In this document: positions 34,121 through 43,257 of the stretch, in pieces
Position numbering within the stretch: position 1 is the first letter of the stretch
Layout of the letters: each line of letters starts with the position of its first letter
Assembly (NCBI GenBank): GCA_016713225.1
Contig: JADJPO010000001.1
Location: 682,001-746,000, forward strand
Direction: 5' to 3'
DNA length: 64,000 nucleotides
Source: Kineosporiaceae bacterium
Lineage (GTDB): Bacteria; Actinomycetota; Actinomycetes; Actinomycetales; Kineosporiaceae
Program-made: the position numbers and the translations under genes
The notes under the pieces: generated by a model
What the model was told of the DNA's origin: nothing
The model's input: only the letters and a program-made list of their open reading frames with translations
Database searches by the model: none

Positions 34121-35451
34121 GGGATCTGCGCGGCCAGGACTTCGGCCGCGGCGACCGGGACGACGAGCAGCAGTTCGAGCGCATCGTCGAGCGATACCGC
34201 CACGCCTTGCTCGACGAGATCAACCTCAGTGAACTGAACGGCCTGGACGACGCCCAGCGTCGAACCCGCCTGGAACGGGTGCTGGCGCGCATCCTCAGTC
34301 GCGAAGGGCCGTTGCTGGCGGGGGCGGAGCGCGCCCAGCTGATCCGGCGCGTGATCGACGATGCGCTGGGACTCGGTGTCCTGGAACCACTCCTGGCCGA
34401 TCCCTCGGTCACGGAGATCATGGTCAACGGACCCAAGAACGTCTACATCGAGCGGGCCGGCCGGCTGGAGCGGGCGCCGTTCTCGTTCGCCTCCGAGGAA
34501 CAGCTCAACCAGACGATCGACCGCATCGTGTCCACCGTGAACCGTCGGGTGGACGAGTCGAGCCCGATGGTGGATGCGCGATTGGCCGGCGGCGAGCGGG
34601 TCAACGTGATCATCCCGCCGCTCGCCCTGACCGGCCCCACGTTGACGATCAGACGCTTCCCTCGGCCGATCCCCATGTCGCGCATGATCGAGATCAACAC
34701 GATCGATCGGTCGAGCGCACTGTTGCTGGCGGCCATGGTGCGCGCCCGGTTCAACATGATCATCTCGGGGGGAACCGGCAGCGGCAAGACGACCATGCTC
34801 AACTCGATGTCGGCGTTCATCGGATCACACGAGCGCATCATCACCATCGAGGACGCGGCCGAGCTGCGCCTGACCCAGGAGCACGTGGTCAGCCTCGAGG
34901 CGCGTCCGGCGAACGTCGAGGGCAAGGGCCACGTGTCCATCCGTGAACTGGTGCGCAACAGCCTGCGCATGCGCCCGGACCGGATCATCGTCGGTGAGGT
35001 CCGCGGTGGCGAGACGATGGACATGTTGCAGGCCATGAACACCGGCCACGAGGGCTCCCTGGCCACGGTGCACGCCAACTCCGCCGGGGACGCCGTCTCG
35101 CGGCTCGAGACGCTGGCCAGTATGAGCGGTTTGGAGTTGCCCTACGACGCCGTGCGCGACCAGATCAACAGCGCTCTGGACATCATCGTGCAGTTGGCTC
35201 GCATGGCCGACGGCTCGCGGCGGATGGTGGAGATCGTCGCGGTCACCTCGCGCCAACGTGAGCCCTACGCCCTGGAACCCCTGATGCACTTCGCTGCCGA
35301 TCCGGTGGGCCCCGACCGTGCGGTGCACGGGCAGTTCGTGCACCATCGCCTGCCGGCCCCGTTCCAGGAGCGGCTCAGGCTTGCCGGCGAGCGCATCCCG
35401 GGCACGTTCACCGGAGAGGTGGGACCGCCGGCCCGGGAGGAGGCCCCGTGA
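34111..35451 (+). CDS. tadA: Tad pilus assembly ATPase TadA/CpaF
   Basis: A 446-residue secretion ATPase of the VirB11/PilT superfamily. The N-terminal domain contains LEPLLADPSVTEIMVNGP. Walker A GGTGSGKTT is at 220-228, the Asp box follows (ITIEDAAELRL), then the Walker B-like RPDRIIVGEVRGGE and the His box GHEGSLATVHAN. It powers polymerisation of Flp pilin at the inner face of the membrane. It overlaps the previous gene by 10 bases and the next by 4, so expression is coupled. Confidence 0.96.
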   Translation: MGLRDLRGQDFGRGDRDDEQQFERIVERYRHALLDEINLSELNGLDDAQRRTRLERVLARILSREGPLLAGAERAQLIRRVIDDALGLGVLEPLLADPSVTEIMVNGPKNVYIERAGRLERAPFSFASEEQLNQTIDRIVSTVNRRVDESSPMVDARLAGGERVNVIIPPLALTGPTLTIRRFPRPIPMSRMIEINTIDRSSALLLAAMVRARFNMIISGGTGSGKTTMLNSMSAFIGSHERIITIEDAAELRLTQEHVVSLEARPANVEGKGHVSIRELVRNSLRMRPDRIIVGEVRGGETMDMLQAMNTGHEGSLATVHANSAGDAVSRLETLASMSGLELPYDAVRDQINSALDIIVQLARMADGSRRMVEIVAVTSRQREPYALEPLMHFAADPVGPDRAVHGQFVHHRLPAPFQERLRLAGERIPGTFTGEVGPPAREEAP

Positions 35452-36365
35452 CCCGGCAGGTGCTGCTGCTGGCGGCCGTGGTGACGACGTGGCTGGTCGG
35501 ATACACGTTGTGGCGCCTGGGAATCTCCGAGCGCGAGGCGTTGCAGAACCGGGCCGATACTCGACCCGATGAGGTCGTGGTGCGGGCCGACGCCGAATGG
35601 GACCATCGCCTGCGTCAGACCCGCCCCGGGCAGTGGATGGGCCGGCGGCTGGTCCGGGCTGGGCTGGGCTGGCGGGTGCTGGACGCCTGGGCGGCGCTGG
35701 TCGCGATCACGGTGCTGGCGTTCGTGGTGGCTGACCGCTATGTCACGTGGTGGGTCGCCCTGGTGGTCGGGATCGGCATCGCCCGGGCCTGCCTGCTGTT
35801 CCTGGATCGCAAGGAACAGCAACGCCGCGAGGCGTTCATCGCCCAGCTGCCGCAGGTGGCGCGGGTGTTGTCGAACGCCACGTCGGCCGGCCTGGCCCTG
35901 CGTTCGGCCATCCGGTTGGCCTCCGAGGACATCGGCCCGCCGGCCGGTCTCGAGCTGGGCCACTTGTCCGAGCGATTGTCCGTGGGCACGGGCATCGCCG
36001 AGGCGATGGAGGAGATGCACGACCGGTTGCCCAGCCGCGAGCTGTCCCTGTTGACCCGAACCCTGGTGATCCAGGCCCGGGCCGGTGGTGCGGTGGTCAC
36101 CGCGCTGCGGGACATGTCCGAGACGCTCGAGGCGCGCAAGGAACTGCGCCGTGAGATCCGGACCATCCTGTCCGGGGTGGTGTACACCAGCTGGATCGTC
36201 CTGTTCATCGGCGTCGGCGCCGTGCTGGCCATGAACGCCATCGCTCCGGGCACACTCGACCGTCTGACGTCGACGCTGATGGGGCAGGCCGTCATCGCGG
36301 TGTCGGCCGTGTTGTTCGCGCTCGGCTTCCTGCTCATCCGGCGAACGATCCGGATCGAGGTCTGA
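35448..36365 (+). CDS. tadB: Tad inner-membrane platform protein TadB
   Basis: A 305-residue protein from GTG 35448 (GTGA overlap). Hydrophobic segments flank a type II secretion F domain (about 130-260: FIAQLPQVARVLSNATSAGLALRSAIRLASEDIG, ELSLLTRTLVIQARAGG). With TadC it forms the membrane platform above the TadA ATPase. Length and helix arrangement are normal for the family. Confidence 0.92.
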   Translation: MTRQVLLLAAVVTTWLVGYTLWRLGISEREALQNRADTRPDEVVVRADAEWDHRLRQTRPGQWMGRRLVRAGLGWRVLDAWAALVAITVLAFVVADRYVTWWVALVVGIGIARACLLFLDRKEQQRREAFIAQLPQVARVLSNATSAGLALRSAIRLASEDIGPPAGLELGHLSERLSVGTGIAEAMEEMHDRLPSRELSLLTRTLVIQARAGGAVVTALRDMSETLEARKELRREIRTILSGVVYTSWIVLFIGVGAVLAMNAIAPGTLDRLTSTLMGQAVIAVSAVLFALGFLLIRRTIRIEV

Positions 36366-36366
36366 G

Positions 36367-37251
36367 ATGTCCCTGCTCGCGGCGCTGGCGGCAGTCTGCT
36401 GCTTCCTCGTCGCGGCCACGGGGCTGCGTGCCTACCTGTCGGCGCCTCAGATCGGTTCGCTCGCCCTCAGCCTCGAGGACGACGAGCGCCCTGAGCGTCG
36501 CAGCATGGTCGCCTCCATCTACGCCAAGTTGGGCCGGTGGTCGGGCCCGACCATCGTGCGGCTGCTCGGACCACGCTGGCGCGCCTGGGTTCATCGACAG
36601 CTGGCGGCCGCAGGGCAGCCCCGCGGCTACGACGTGGCGGGATTCGGTGAGTTCCAGGGCGCGTATGCCTCCCTCGCCGGGCTGGTGCTGGTGCTGTTCG
36701 CGGTGCAGAACCGATGGGGGCTGGGGCTGATCACGGTGGTGGCGCTGGTCGGCTATCCCAGCATCTGGCTGATGAGTGAGGCGCAGCGGCGCCAACGCCA
36801 GATCGAACGGGACCTGCCCGACTTCCTCGACATCCTCGCCGTGACCGTCAGCGCCGGTCTGGCCTTCCGTCAGGCACTGGACCGGGTCGGGGAGACCCTC
36901 AGTGGCCCACTGGCAGAAGAGCTTCGGCGCACCCTGCGCCGGATGGACGTCGGGTTGCACCGGCGTCAGGCGTTCATCGAACTGCGGGACCGCAACCCCC
37001 GGTCGGCCACGATGAGCCTGTTCACCACGGCGATTCTGCAGGCCGAGGAACTCGGCGCGCCACTGACCGAGACGCTCAATCAGTTGGCCCGCGACATGCG
37101 CCGTGAATTCGCGCAACAGTCGCGCCGACGGGCGGCACGGGCCGCCCCCCGGGTCAGCCTGATCGTGACCATGGTGATCATGCCCGCCATCATCCTGTTG
37201 ATCCTTGCCGCTCTGGTGCTCGGCAGCCGACTCGACCTGAGCACGCTGTGA
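36367..37251 (+). CDS. tadC: Tad inner-membrane platform protein TadC
   Basis: A 294-residue membrane protein starting one base after tadB. The T2SSF domain (about 150-270) contains RDLPDFLDILAVTVSAGLAFRQALDRVGETLSGPLAEEL and ILQAEELGAPLTETLNQLARDMRREFAQQSRRRA, ending with a hydrophobic pair of helices. It is the partner of TadB. Its stop overlaps the next start (GTGA), which places the two-component genes in the same operon. Confidence 0.92.
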   Translation: MSLLAALAAVCCFLVAATGLRAYLSAPQIGSLALSLEDDERPERRSMVASIYAKLGRWSGPTIVRLLGPRWRAWVHRQLAAAGQPRGYDVAGFGEFQGAYASLAGLVLVLFAVQNRWGLGLITVVALVGYPSIWLMSEAQRRQRQIERDLPDFLDILAVTVSAGLAFRQALDRVGETLSGPLAEELRRTLRRMDVGLHRRQAFIELRDRNPRSATMSLFTTAILQAEELGAPLTETLNQLARDMRREFAQQSRRRAARAAPRVSLIVTMVIMPAIILLILAALVLGSRLDLSTL

Positions 37252-38471
37252 TCCGGCAGCTGGGTCCCGTCGACCGGATCGCGCAGTACGTCATGCTGCC
37301 GCGGATCGCTGCGGCGGGACTCACCTTCTCGGCGGTCGGTCACATGTCCCGTGGCTGGCTGGTGTTGTCCATCGCGACTCCGCTCCTGGTCGCGGTCAAC
37401 TACCTGGCCCTGCGGCACTGGGTGTACGTCGTCGACGTGGTCGAGGTGGGGCGCAAACCGCTCTATCTGGTGCTGGATATCGCCCTGGCCCTCTCACTGA
37501 TCGCCCTGGTGGGCATCGGAACCCCCCTGGTGCTCTATCTCGTCGGGTGCGGGGCATTGGGAGGCCTGCTCTACCGGGCGCGTCTGGCGCTGGTGGCGAG
37601 CCTGGCCATGGTGGCCGGGTACGCGGTGCTCGTGGTGACCGGAACCGGCTCGGCCCCGGCCTCGCCGGACATTCACACCCTGATCACCCTTCCCGCCATG
37701 GTGCTGGCCAGTGGGCCGGCGGCCGCGGGGGTGCGCCGGCTGTTGCGCCGCCATGAGCGGCTGGCCTCCGAGGTCGCCGTGCTGCGGGCCGGATCCGCGG
37801 TGCACGAGGAACGCTTGCGGGTGGCCCGCGATCTGCACGACAACGTCACCAAGAGCCTGCACGGACTGTGGCTGGTGTGCAGCTCGCTGACCTCTGCGCT
37901 CGACCGCGGCGATGTGGCGGCTGCCCGCTCGGCCTCGGATCTGGTCGGCAGCACGGCGCGCAATCTGGCGGAGCAGACCCGTGTCGTGATCTACGACCTT
38001 CGTCACGACGAGGCCGACCAGCCGTTCCGCCGGGAACTCGAACGCGCCGCCCAGGCGGCAGCCGCGGATCAGGGCCTGGTCATCGATGTGGACGTACCAG
38101 CCGCGGCGGAGGTCGCCGGACGGGCGTTGCCGGCCGAGGCCCGGCGGCAGGTGGTCGCCATCGTGGGCGAGGCGGTGCACAACACGGTCAAGCATGCGCA
38201 GGCCCGACGCTTGCAGGTCAGCGCCATCGCGCATCCGGATGCCCTGGAGGTCTGTATCCGCGACGACGGTGTCGGGTACAGCTCCGAGCGTGCGGCCCTT
38301 CGCGTGGCCCGCGGGCACATCGGGGTGGTGGGCATGACGGAGCGGGCACACAGTATCGGGGCGACCTTCGGCATCGCCGGTGAAGCCGGTCGTGGCACCG
38401 AGGTCGCGCTCAGAGTCCCGGTGGCGCAATCGGTTCCGGCGGCAGCGAACGGGAGGAGTGGTCGTGGCTGA
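37248..38471 (+). CDS. NarL-type sensor histidine kinase in the Tad operon
   Basis: A 407-residue kinase. Five or six hydrophobic segments occupy residues about 20-160 without a sizeable external domain. The HisKA_3 helix has phospho-acceptor His197 in ARDLHDNVTKSLHGL. The ATPase part has EAVHNTVKHAQARR, DDGVGY and a C-terminal GAT-type G box. It starts inside the tadC stop, so it is made with the pilus machinery and probably tunes its expression. It may sense membrane state or an intramembrane ligand (inference). Confidence 0.9.
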   Translation: MIRQLGPVDRIAQYVMLPRIAAAGLTFSAVGHMSRGWLVLSIATPLLVAVNYLALRHWVYVVDVVEVGRKPLYLVLDIALALSLIALVGIGTPLVLYLVGCGALGGLLYRARLALVASLAMVAGYAVLVVTGTGSAPASPDIHTLITLPAMVLASGPAAAGVRRLLRRHERLASEVAVLRAGSAVHEERLRVARDLHDNVTKSLHGLWLVCSSLTSALDRGDVAAARSASDLVGSTARNLAEQTRVVIYDLRHDEADQPFRRELERAAQAAAADQGLVIDVDVPAAAEVAGRALPAEARRQVVAIVGEAVHNTVKHAQARRLQVSAIAHPDALEVCIRDDGVGYSSERAALRVARGHIGVVGMTERAHSIGATFGIAGEAGRGTEVALRVPVAQSVPAAANGRSGRG

Positions 38472-39204
38472 ACGACGTCGAGTCCTCATCGTCGACGACA
38501 ATCCGGTGATCAGGGTGGGGCTGCGGCTGCTGGTCGACGGTGCTGACGACCTGCAAGTGGTCGCCGAGGCGTGCAACGGGCAGGAGGCGTTGGAGCGTGC
38601 CGCCGAGTACGCACCCGACGTCGTCCTGCTCGATGTTCGGATGCCGGTGCGGGGTGGGCTGGAGGTGTTGCCCGAGCTCTCGCAGCGGGCCTGCGTCATC
38701 ATGTTGACCTCCTCGGATGAGGACGAAACCATCAGGGCGGCCATGGGTTTGGGGGCGCGGGGCTACCTGGTCTACGGCTCGATGGACGAGTTCGGCATCC
38801 TGCAGAGCATTCGGACGGCGCTGGGTGGGGGTGCGGTGCTGAGTGGCCAGGCCGCCGCCGCGTTGCTCAGCGGGCCGCCGCCGACGGCGGGGCCGAACTC
38901 CCAGCGGGCCACTCCCGAACGTATGCTGTCGGTGCTGTCGGAGCGCGAGATCGCGGTCATGGATCTGCTGGCCGCCGGCAAGTCGAACGGCGAGATCGCC
39001 CAACAGCTCTTCCTGGCCCCCAAGACGGTGAAGAACCACGTGAACCGCATCTTCGCCAAGCTGCACGTGGTCTCTCGGGCGCAGGCGATGGCGCTCTGGT
39101 TGGGTTCCGCTCTGGACGAGGAGGTCACCACGGGCTCCGTGGCTGCCGTGCCCGGGCCCGCGCGGCGTGGATTGGGCCCCGATCGGGGCCCGCGGGCCCT
39201 CTGA
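38464..39204 (+). CDS. LuxR/NarL-family response regulator with atypical receiver
   Basis: A 246-residue regulator; GTG 38464 overlaps the kinase end by 8 bases. The receiver has the acidic pair in IVDDNP and phospho-acceptor Asp57 in LLDVRMP. The otherwise invariant Lys after strand 5 is replaced: the segment reads GYLVYGS, with Tyr104. The HTH (LSEREIAVMDLLAAGKSNGEIAQQL and KTVKNHVNRIFAKL) is normal. Loss of the Lys usually alters phosphorylation-driven switching. The last codons contain the GGGCCCC-GATC-GGGGCCC hairpin. The flp pilin gene 78 bp downstream is a likely target. Confidence 0.9.
   Translation: MAERRRVLIVDDNPVIRVGLRLLVDGADDLQVVAEACNGQEALERAAEYAPDVVLLDVRMPVRGGLEVLPELSQRACVIMLTSSDEDETIRAAMGLGARGYLVYGSMDEFGILQSIRTALGGGAVLSGQAAAALLSGPPPTAGPNSQRATPERMLSVLSEREIAVMDLLAAGKSNGEIAQQLFLAPKTVKNHVNRIFAKLHVVSRAQAMALWLGSALDEEVTTGSVAAVPGPARRGLGPDRGPRAL
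39174..39200 (+). terminator. GC hairpins at the end of the regulator gene
   Basis: GGGCCCC (39174-39180), loop GATC, GGGGCCC (39185-39191) is a perfect stem overlapping the end of the coding region. It partly overlaps the palindrome GGGCCCGCGGGCCC (39186-39199). It could end or attenuate the long Tad transcript before flp. No T-run follows. Confidence 0.4.
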
Positions 39205-39245
39205 TCACGCGATACCGGGACATAGCGTGAGCATCACATCAAGCC

Positions 39246-39268
39246 GTTCCGGTCAACGGACCGGGAAC
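39246..39268 (+). promoter_or_regulatory. Hairpin in the flp leader
   Basis: GTTCCGGTC (39246-39254), loop AACG, GACCGGGAAC (39259-39268) forms a stem with one bulged G. It lies just before the ribosome binding site (GAAGGGG) of flp. It may stabilise or punctuate pilin mRNA, which is usually far more abundant than the machine genes. Confidence 0.4.
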
Positions 39269-39282
39269 CTGAAGGGGCAACC

Positions 39283-39489
39283 ATGTTGAAGCTGTTGTGC
39301 GCGCTGGAGATGGCCGGTCTGCGCCTGTCCGAGCGCCGTCGGGACGACGAGGGCCAGACCGCCGCCGAGTACATGGGCATCCTCGTCGTCGTCGCTGTGA
39401 TCATCGTGGCGATCGCCGGTTCCGGCATCGGGTCGACGATTGCCGGCAACATCACCTCGAAGATCAGCGAGATCTTCGGCGCCGGATGA
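39283..39489 (+). CDS. flp: Flp-type major pilin
   Basis: A 68-residue prepilin. A basic leader of 24 residues ends in Gly24, followed by QTAAEYMG with Glu at +5 (Glu29) and Tyr30, the hallmark of Flp/Fap pilins cut by a prepilin peptidase. A 20-residue hydrophobic helix (ILVVVAVIIVAIAGSGIGST) and a short tail follow. This is the structural subunit of the Tad pilus. GAAGGGG precedes ATG 39283. The stop overlaps the TadG-like start (ATGA). No prepilin peptidase is in the window, so it must be encoded elsewhere. Confidence 0.93.
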   Translation: MLKLLCALEMAGLRLSERRRDDEGQTAAEYMGILVVVAVIIVAIAGSGIGSTIAGNITSKISEIFGAG

Positions 39490-40187
39490 TGTCCTCCACG
39501 TCACACCGCGAGGAGCAGGGCCAGGTCATCCCGGCCCTGCTCCTCGCTGTCGTGGCCCTGCTCTTCCTGGGCCTGTTGGTGGCTCAGGTCGGGAGCGCGG
39601 CCGAGCAGAAGACCCAGACCCGCTCGGTGGCCGACTCGGCCGCCGTCGCCGCGGCGCACGACGTCCGGGACACGACGATCGCTGCCTCCTCGCACCAGAT
39701 CCCCCATTCCTGGGCGCCGGCCATCTTCGCCGCGATCCCGATCCTCACCCCGGCGCTCGCCGAGGTGGGATGCGATGCGGCACAACGCAACTGGACCTCC
39801 AACCCGCACGACTCGGGATTGTCGTGCGGCGACGTCTCGGTCAGCCGGACCACCGGTGGCGCCCGGGTTTCGGTGACGGCTCCAGCGGGCGAGGTGTTCG
39901 AGGGACCCGCCGATGCCACCGGGCAGCGAGCGCGAGCGACCGCCGTGACGCGCGTGGTGCTGGACGAGTGCCCCCTGATGGCGGGTGTGCCGGGCGCGCT
40001 GGCGCACTGGATCGCCGATCGCACGATGGCTCAACTGGGTCGGCCCAGCAGCTGCTACACCCCGGCCGACGAGGCGTCCCTCGAACCGCTGGACCTCTAT
40101 CCGTGGACCGCCCCGGCGGCGGTGGGCCCGCCGAATCTGATCGTTGACGCGGTCCGTCGCCAGATGCGCATCGAGATCATCCAGTAG
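39486..40187 (+). CDS. TadG-like pilus-associated exported protein
   Basis: A 233-residue protein; ATG 39486 overlaps the flp stop, with ATG 39489 next to it. The N-terminus (EEQGQVIPALLLAVVALLFLGLLVAQVGSAAEQKTQTRSVAD, described here by parts at residues 9-50) has the putative TadG-type helix followed by the conserved T-x-T-R-x-V-A-D-x-A-A-x-A-A region. Gly and Gln precede the helix, but the +5 Glu of prepilins is missing. The mature domain (50-233) has four Cys, probably in disulfides. It ends 12 bp before the convergent OmpA-like lipoprotein gene. Confidence 0.8.
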   Translation: MMSSTSHREEQGQVIPALLLAVVALLFLGLLVAQVGSAAEQKTQTRSVADSAAVAAAHDVRDTTIAASSHQIPHSWAPAIFAAIPILTPALAEVGCDAAQRNWTSNPHDSGLSCGDVSVSRTTGGARVSVTAPAGEVFEGPADATGQRARATAVTRVVLDECPLMAGVPGALAHWIADRTMAQLGRPSSCYTPADEASLEPLDLYPWTAPAAVGPPNLIVDAVRRQMRIEIIQ

Positions 40188-40199
40188 CCACCGAGACGG

Positions 40200-41894
40200 T
40201 CAGCGGTGTACCGACACCGTGGTTGACCCGAGCTGGCCGAGTGAGAGGGTGGCCGTGCTCACGGTCTCGGGAAGTGCTGCCGTGTAGAAGTAGAAGTGGA
40301 ACGTGTTGTCCTTCTTCATCGACCACATCGTGGTTCCGGTGACGCGGGTGTAGGCGTCGGCGTCGTAGGCCGGGATGTAGGTCGCCTTGGTGGTCGGGTC
40401 GATCAGGTGGAAGGCGCCCAGGTCGAGGCTGGCCTTGGACCGTCCGCTGAAGGCGTCGATGACGAACCCGTCCTCGTGCGAGGTGAGATCGAGTCTGACC
40501 AGGCTGAGGGTGCCGTCGATCGTGACCGGGTACACGGTGGCCGACATCTGCACCGGGAACGTGCCGTTGCCCTTGACCGCCTTCGGGCCCACGGTGACCG
40601 TCGGGCCGGCCGGCCCGGTCGCCGGGGCGTCCGGAGCCGCACTGATCGTGGCGGCGGGGGTCGGCGTCGGGATCGGGACCGGCTTGGGGGTGTAAGCGAT
40701 CTCGACCCGCCGGTTGAGGGCGCGGCCGTCCGGGTTGTCCCCGCCACCGGGCACGGTGTTGGGCGCCACCGGGTCGGCCTCGCCGCGTCCCCGCGCCGTG
40801 GACGAGAAGCCCGCGGTCGGGGCCTCGGCCTTCAATGCAGCGGCCACCGCCGCAGCGCGTTTCGTGGACAGCGTCTGGTTGTAGCCGGGTGAGCCCTTGG
40901 CATCGGTGTACCCGGTGATCTCGACCGGTTTGGCCGGGTCGGCCTTGGCTGCCACGAGTTGCGACGCCTGGGTGATCAGGTTCTTGGCCTGTGGGCTGAG
41001 CGCCGCCGAGTCGAAGGCGAACAGCACGTCCGCATTCAGGGTCACCACACCGTGCCGCCCCGGCCCCGAATCGGTCACGGTGCCGCCCGCCACCTTGGCC
41101 ATCAGATCGTGCTTCTCCACCACGGCGTCGGCAGTGGGCCGGGGGACGCGCAGGGTGACCAGTGAGCTCGATCCCGGCGAGGCGCTCGCACCGGGCGTGG
41201 GGGCGCCCACCGACGGGGTGGCCGCGACCGCCTCGGGGGTGTCGACCAGGTCCGGCGCTGGTTCGGTGCCGGCGACGATGGGGATGTCGGGCGCCAGGCC
41301 ACCGAACAGCAGGTCGACGGACAGGGACGAGACCTCCGGGCCGGGGTCGGGGAAGAACGCCCCGAAGCGATAGGTGGTGCCGCCGGTCTTGCGCAGCATC
41401 TTGTCGAAACTGCCGAACGGGTTGCCGTAGTAGGGCAGATCGGCGCGGGGGGACGGCTGCCGCAGCGGGCCGTAGCGCACCCGGCGCGCGGCGTCGATCA
41501 GCGAGATGCCCCCCATGGTGCGGCACATCGTGCCCGGGCAGAACAGCGCCATGGTGTTCAGGTCGGCCGTCGAGCCGCCCTGCGGCGTGACGTCGACGGT
41601 GAGCAGGAGGTGGCCGTCGACGCGCTGCAGCGGGTACAGGCTGACCAGGGCAGGAACGTCACCGGCGGGCGGGTAGGTGGCCTGCTGCTGCCAGGCGGGT
41701 GTGGCCCAGACGGCGGGGGACGTGCTGGTCGCCGGGGACGACGCGCCATCGGTGCGCGTGCCGGCGCCGGTGGATGATCCGGTCGGTGGGGTGTCGTCGC
41801 CGCCGAAGGTGCAGCCGGACACGAGGGTCAACGCGACGGTCAGGGGTAGAACCCAGGCCGTTGGCCTTCGTCGAACCGGCTGACGCATCGACAC
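40200..41894 (-). CDS. OmpA-like peptidoglycan-binding lipoprotein
   Basis: A 564-residue exported protein. A basic N-terminus, hydrophobic stretch and LVSGC lipobox (Cys28) make it a lipoprotein. A Ser/Thr linker (about 33-65) and a domain of unknown fold (about 70-245) follow. The OmpA C-terminal domain spans about 284-400: NADVLFAFDSAALSPQAK, ITGYTDAKGSPGYNQ, LSTKRAAAV and the arginine motif RALNRRVEI. A further C-terminal domain of about 160 residues follows a Pro-rich linker. OmpA domains bind peptidoglycan, so it may brace the pilus in the wall. Last gene of the seven-gene minus-strand operon, convergent with the TadG-like gene. Confidence 0.85.
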   Translation of the reverse strand: MSMRQPVRRRPTAWVLPLTVALTLVSGCTFGGDDTPPTGSSTGAGTRTDGASSPATSTSPAVWATPAWQQQATYPPAGDVPALVSLYPLQRVDGHLLLTVDVTPQGGSTADLNTMALFCPGTMCRTMGGISLIDAARRVRYGPLRQPSPRADLPYYGNPFGSFDKMLRKTGGTTYRFGAFFPDPGPEVSSLSVDLLFGGLAPDIPIVAGTEPAPDLVDTPEAVAATPSVGAPTPGASASPGSSSLVTLRVPRPTADAVVEKHDLMAKVAGGTVTDSGPGRHGVVTLNADVLFAFDSAALSPQAKNLITQASQLVAAKADPAKPVEITGYTDAKGSPGYNQTLSTKRAAAVAAALKAEAPTAGFSSTARGRGEADPVAPNTVPGGGDNPDGRALNRRVEIAYTPKPVPIPTPTPAATISAAPDAPATGPAGPTVTVGPKAVKGNGTFPVQMSATVYPVTIDGTLSLVRLDLTSHEDGFVIDAFSGRSKASLDLGAFHLIDPTTKATYIPAYDADAYTRVTGTTMWSMKKDNTFHFYFYTAALPETVSTATLSLGQLGSTTVSVHR

Positions 41895-41975
41895 TCCTCA
41901 CGACCGATGGGCGATGTGCGGACGATCTTAGCGACCTGCGACATTCGAACCGATTCGCCCCCCTCGGCGGCTCGG

Positions 41976-42635
41976 TCAGGCCAGACCCCAGACCAGCCGG
42001 TAGCGCACCTGCTCGCGGTAGGCCCGATAGGCCTCCGTCTCGCTCAACACCGCCTCCTCGCGGTCGATCCGCAGCCACAGGAACACCCAGCAGATCAGGT
42101 AACAGGCCAGATTCCAGAGCACGAAGCCGTAGGCCAGCAAGCCGAGGTGCACCAGGACGTACCCGGCGTACATCGGGTGTCGCACGAGTCGGTACGGCCC
42201 TCGGGCCACGATGTCGCTGCGCGCCGGCACCAGGGAGAAGTTGCGCCGCAAGGTGAGCTTGGTTGCCAGCGTGAGCACCAGACCGGCCAGGATCACCAGG
42301 GCCGCCGCCAGCGGTGGCACCAGCCGAGGCCCTTCGGCCGGCCGAGCGAAGAGGGGGGCAGCGGTGCCGATGACGGCGATCAGCCAGTCCCACGGTCGCG
42401 TCGAGATGACGTCCGGTCGGCGGCGGGCGACCACGAAGACGACCACCAGCAGGTTGCCCGACAACACCAGCAGCTGGCCCAGCGCGGGGTCGGTGATCGC
42501 CGAGGGGCCGGCGCGCACGATCGAGTACAGGTAGACGGTCAGCACCAGCGCGCGCTCGGCCAGGTCGAGCGTCCCTGCCGAGAAGCGAGGGGCCGACGGC
42601 GCGCCGTCCGCCGCGGATTCCGGACGGTCGTTCAC
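41976..42635 (-). CDS. Isoprenylcysteine-methyltransferase-like membrane protein
   Basis: A 219-residue membrane protein; GTG 42635 overlaps the previous stop (GTGA), and a slightly earlier ATG (42647) is the alternative. Five or so helices are visible. The C-terminal part holds the ICMT/PEMT-family motif: RGPYRLVRHPMYAGYVLVHLG, then a Glu-rich segment RIDREEAVLSETEAYRAYREQVRYRL. Members methylate carboxyl groups of lipids, lipidated Cys or phospholipid amines with SAM. Prenyl-Cys is not expected in bacteria. Within a Tad accessory operon it may modify a lipid or exported protein (inference). Confidence 0.8.
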   Translation of the reverse strand: MNDRPESAADGAPSAPRFSAGTLDLAERALVLTVYLYSIVRAGPSAITDPALGQLLVLSGNLLVVVFVVARRRPDVISTRPWDWLIAVIGTAAPLFARPAEGPRLVPPLAAALVILAGLVLTLATKLTLRRNFSLVPARSDIVARGPYRLVRHPMYAGYVLVHLGLLAYGFVLWNLACYLICWVFLWLRIDREEAVLSETEAYRAYREQVRYRLVWGLA

Positions 42636-43252
42636 GGCAGCTCCCAACGCAGAGCGGTCAGGGCGTTGTGCTCGGGGGTCAGCCGGCCGGCCCCGTCGCA
42701 GGCCCGGTACCGGTAGACGCGGGAGGCGCCGTACACCGGCTGATCACAGGTCCACGTGGGCGCGTAGCCCGTCACGTCGAGCCGGATCGGGTTGAGGCCG
42801 GTGAAGGCCCCGGGGTAGATCACGTGCCGCCCGGCGACGGTGGCCACGTGAAACCGCACCGTCGCCTGACGGCCGTCGGTGGGGATGCCCGTGATGCGCG
42901 GTGAGGCGTTCTGGTCGCCCGGCTCGAGGGTGAGGGCGCGACCGGCCCCGGTCGACGCGGTGGAGTAGGTCAACCGGCTGTCGGTGAACGTCGTCCGGTC
43001 GCTGTGGGTGAAGTCGCCACCCGGCAACGAAAGGGTCAGCGTGCTCGGCAGCGTGACACCGGCCTCGGCGATGACCGTCTGGGTGACCCGGGTGCCCCCG
43101 GAATCCGGCACCATGCCGAGGACCACGGCGACCGATGGTCCGGGTTCGTGGGGCCGGACACCGAGGAACACCTTCCACCAGATCGTGCCGATCGCGCTCA
43201 CGGCCAGCAGTACCGCGACCGCGAGTACCCATCGCAGGGATGTCGCTCTCAC
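42632..43252 (-). CDS. Exported protein of unknown function
   Basis: A 206-residue protein starting at GTG 43252. An N-terminal hydrophobic segment (about 7-27, ending IGTIWWKVF) probably anchors it. The rest is beta-rich (VAVVLGMVPDSGGTRVTQTVIAEAGVTLPSTLTLSLPGGDF and RALTLEPGDQNASPRITGIP, by parts), with a Cys pair near the C-terminus (WTCDQP and YRACDGAG). It starts 5 bp after the lipoprotein stop, and its own stop overlaps the methyltransferase-like start. No homologue recognised; likely an envelope subunit of the same system. Confidence 0.65.
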   Translation of the reverse strand: MRATSLRWVLAVAVLLAVSAIGTIWWKVFLGVRPHEPGPSVAVVLGMVPDSGGTRVTQTVIAEAGVTLPSTLTLSLPGGDFTHSDRTTFTDSRLTYSTASTGAGRALTLEPGDQNASPRITGIPTDGRQATVRFHVATVAGRHVIYPGAFTGLNPIRLDVTGYAPTWTCDQPVYGASRVYRYRACDGAGRLTPEHNALTALRWELP

Positions 43253-43257
43253 CGGGA

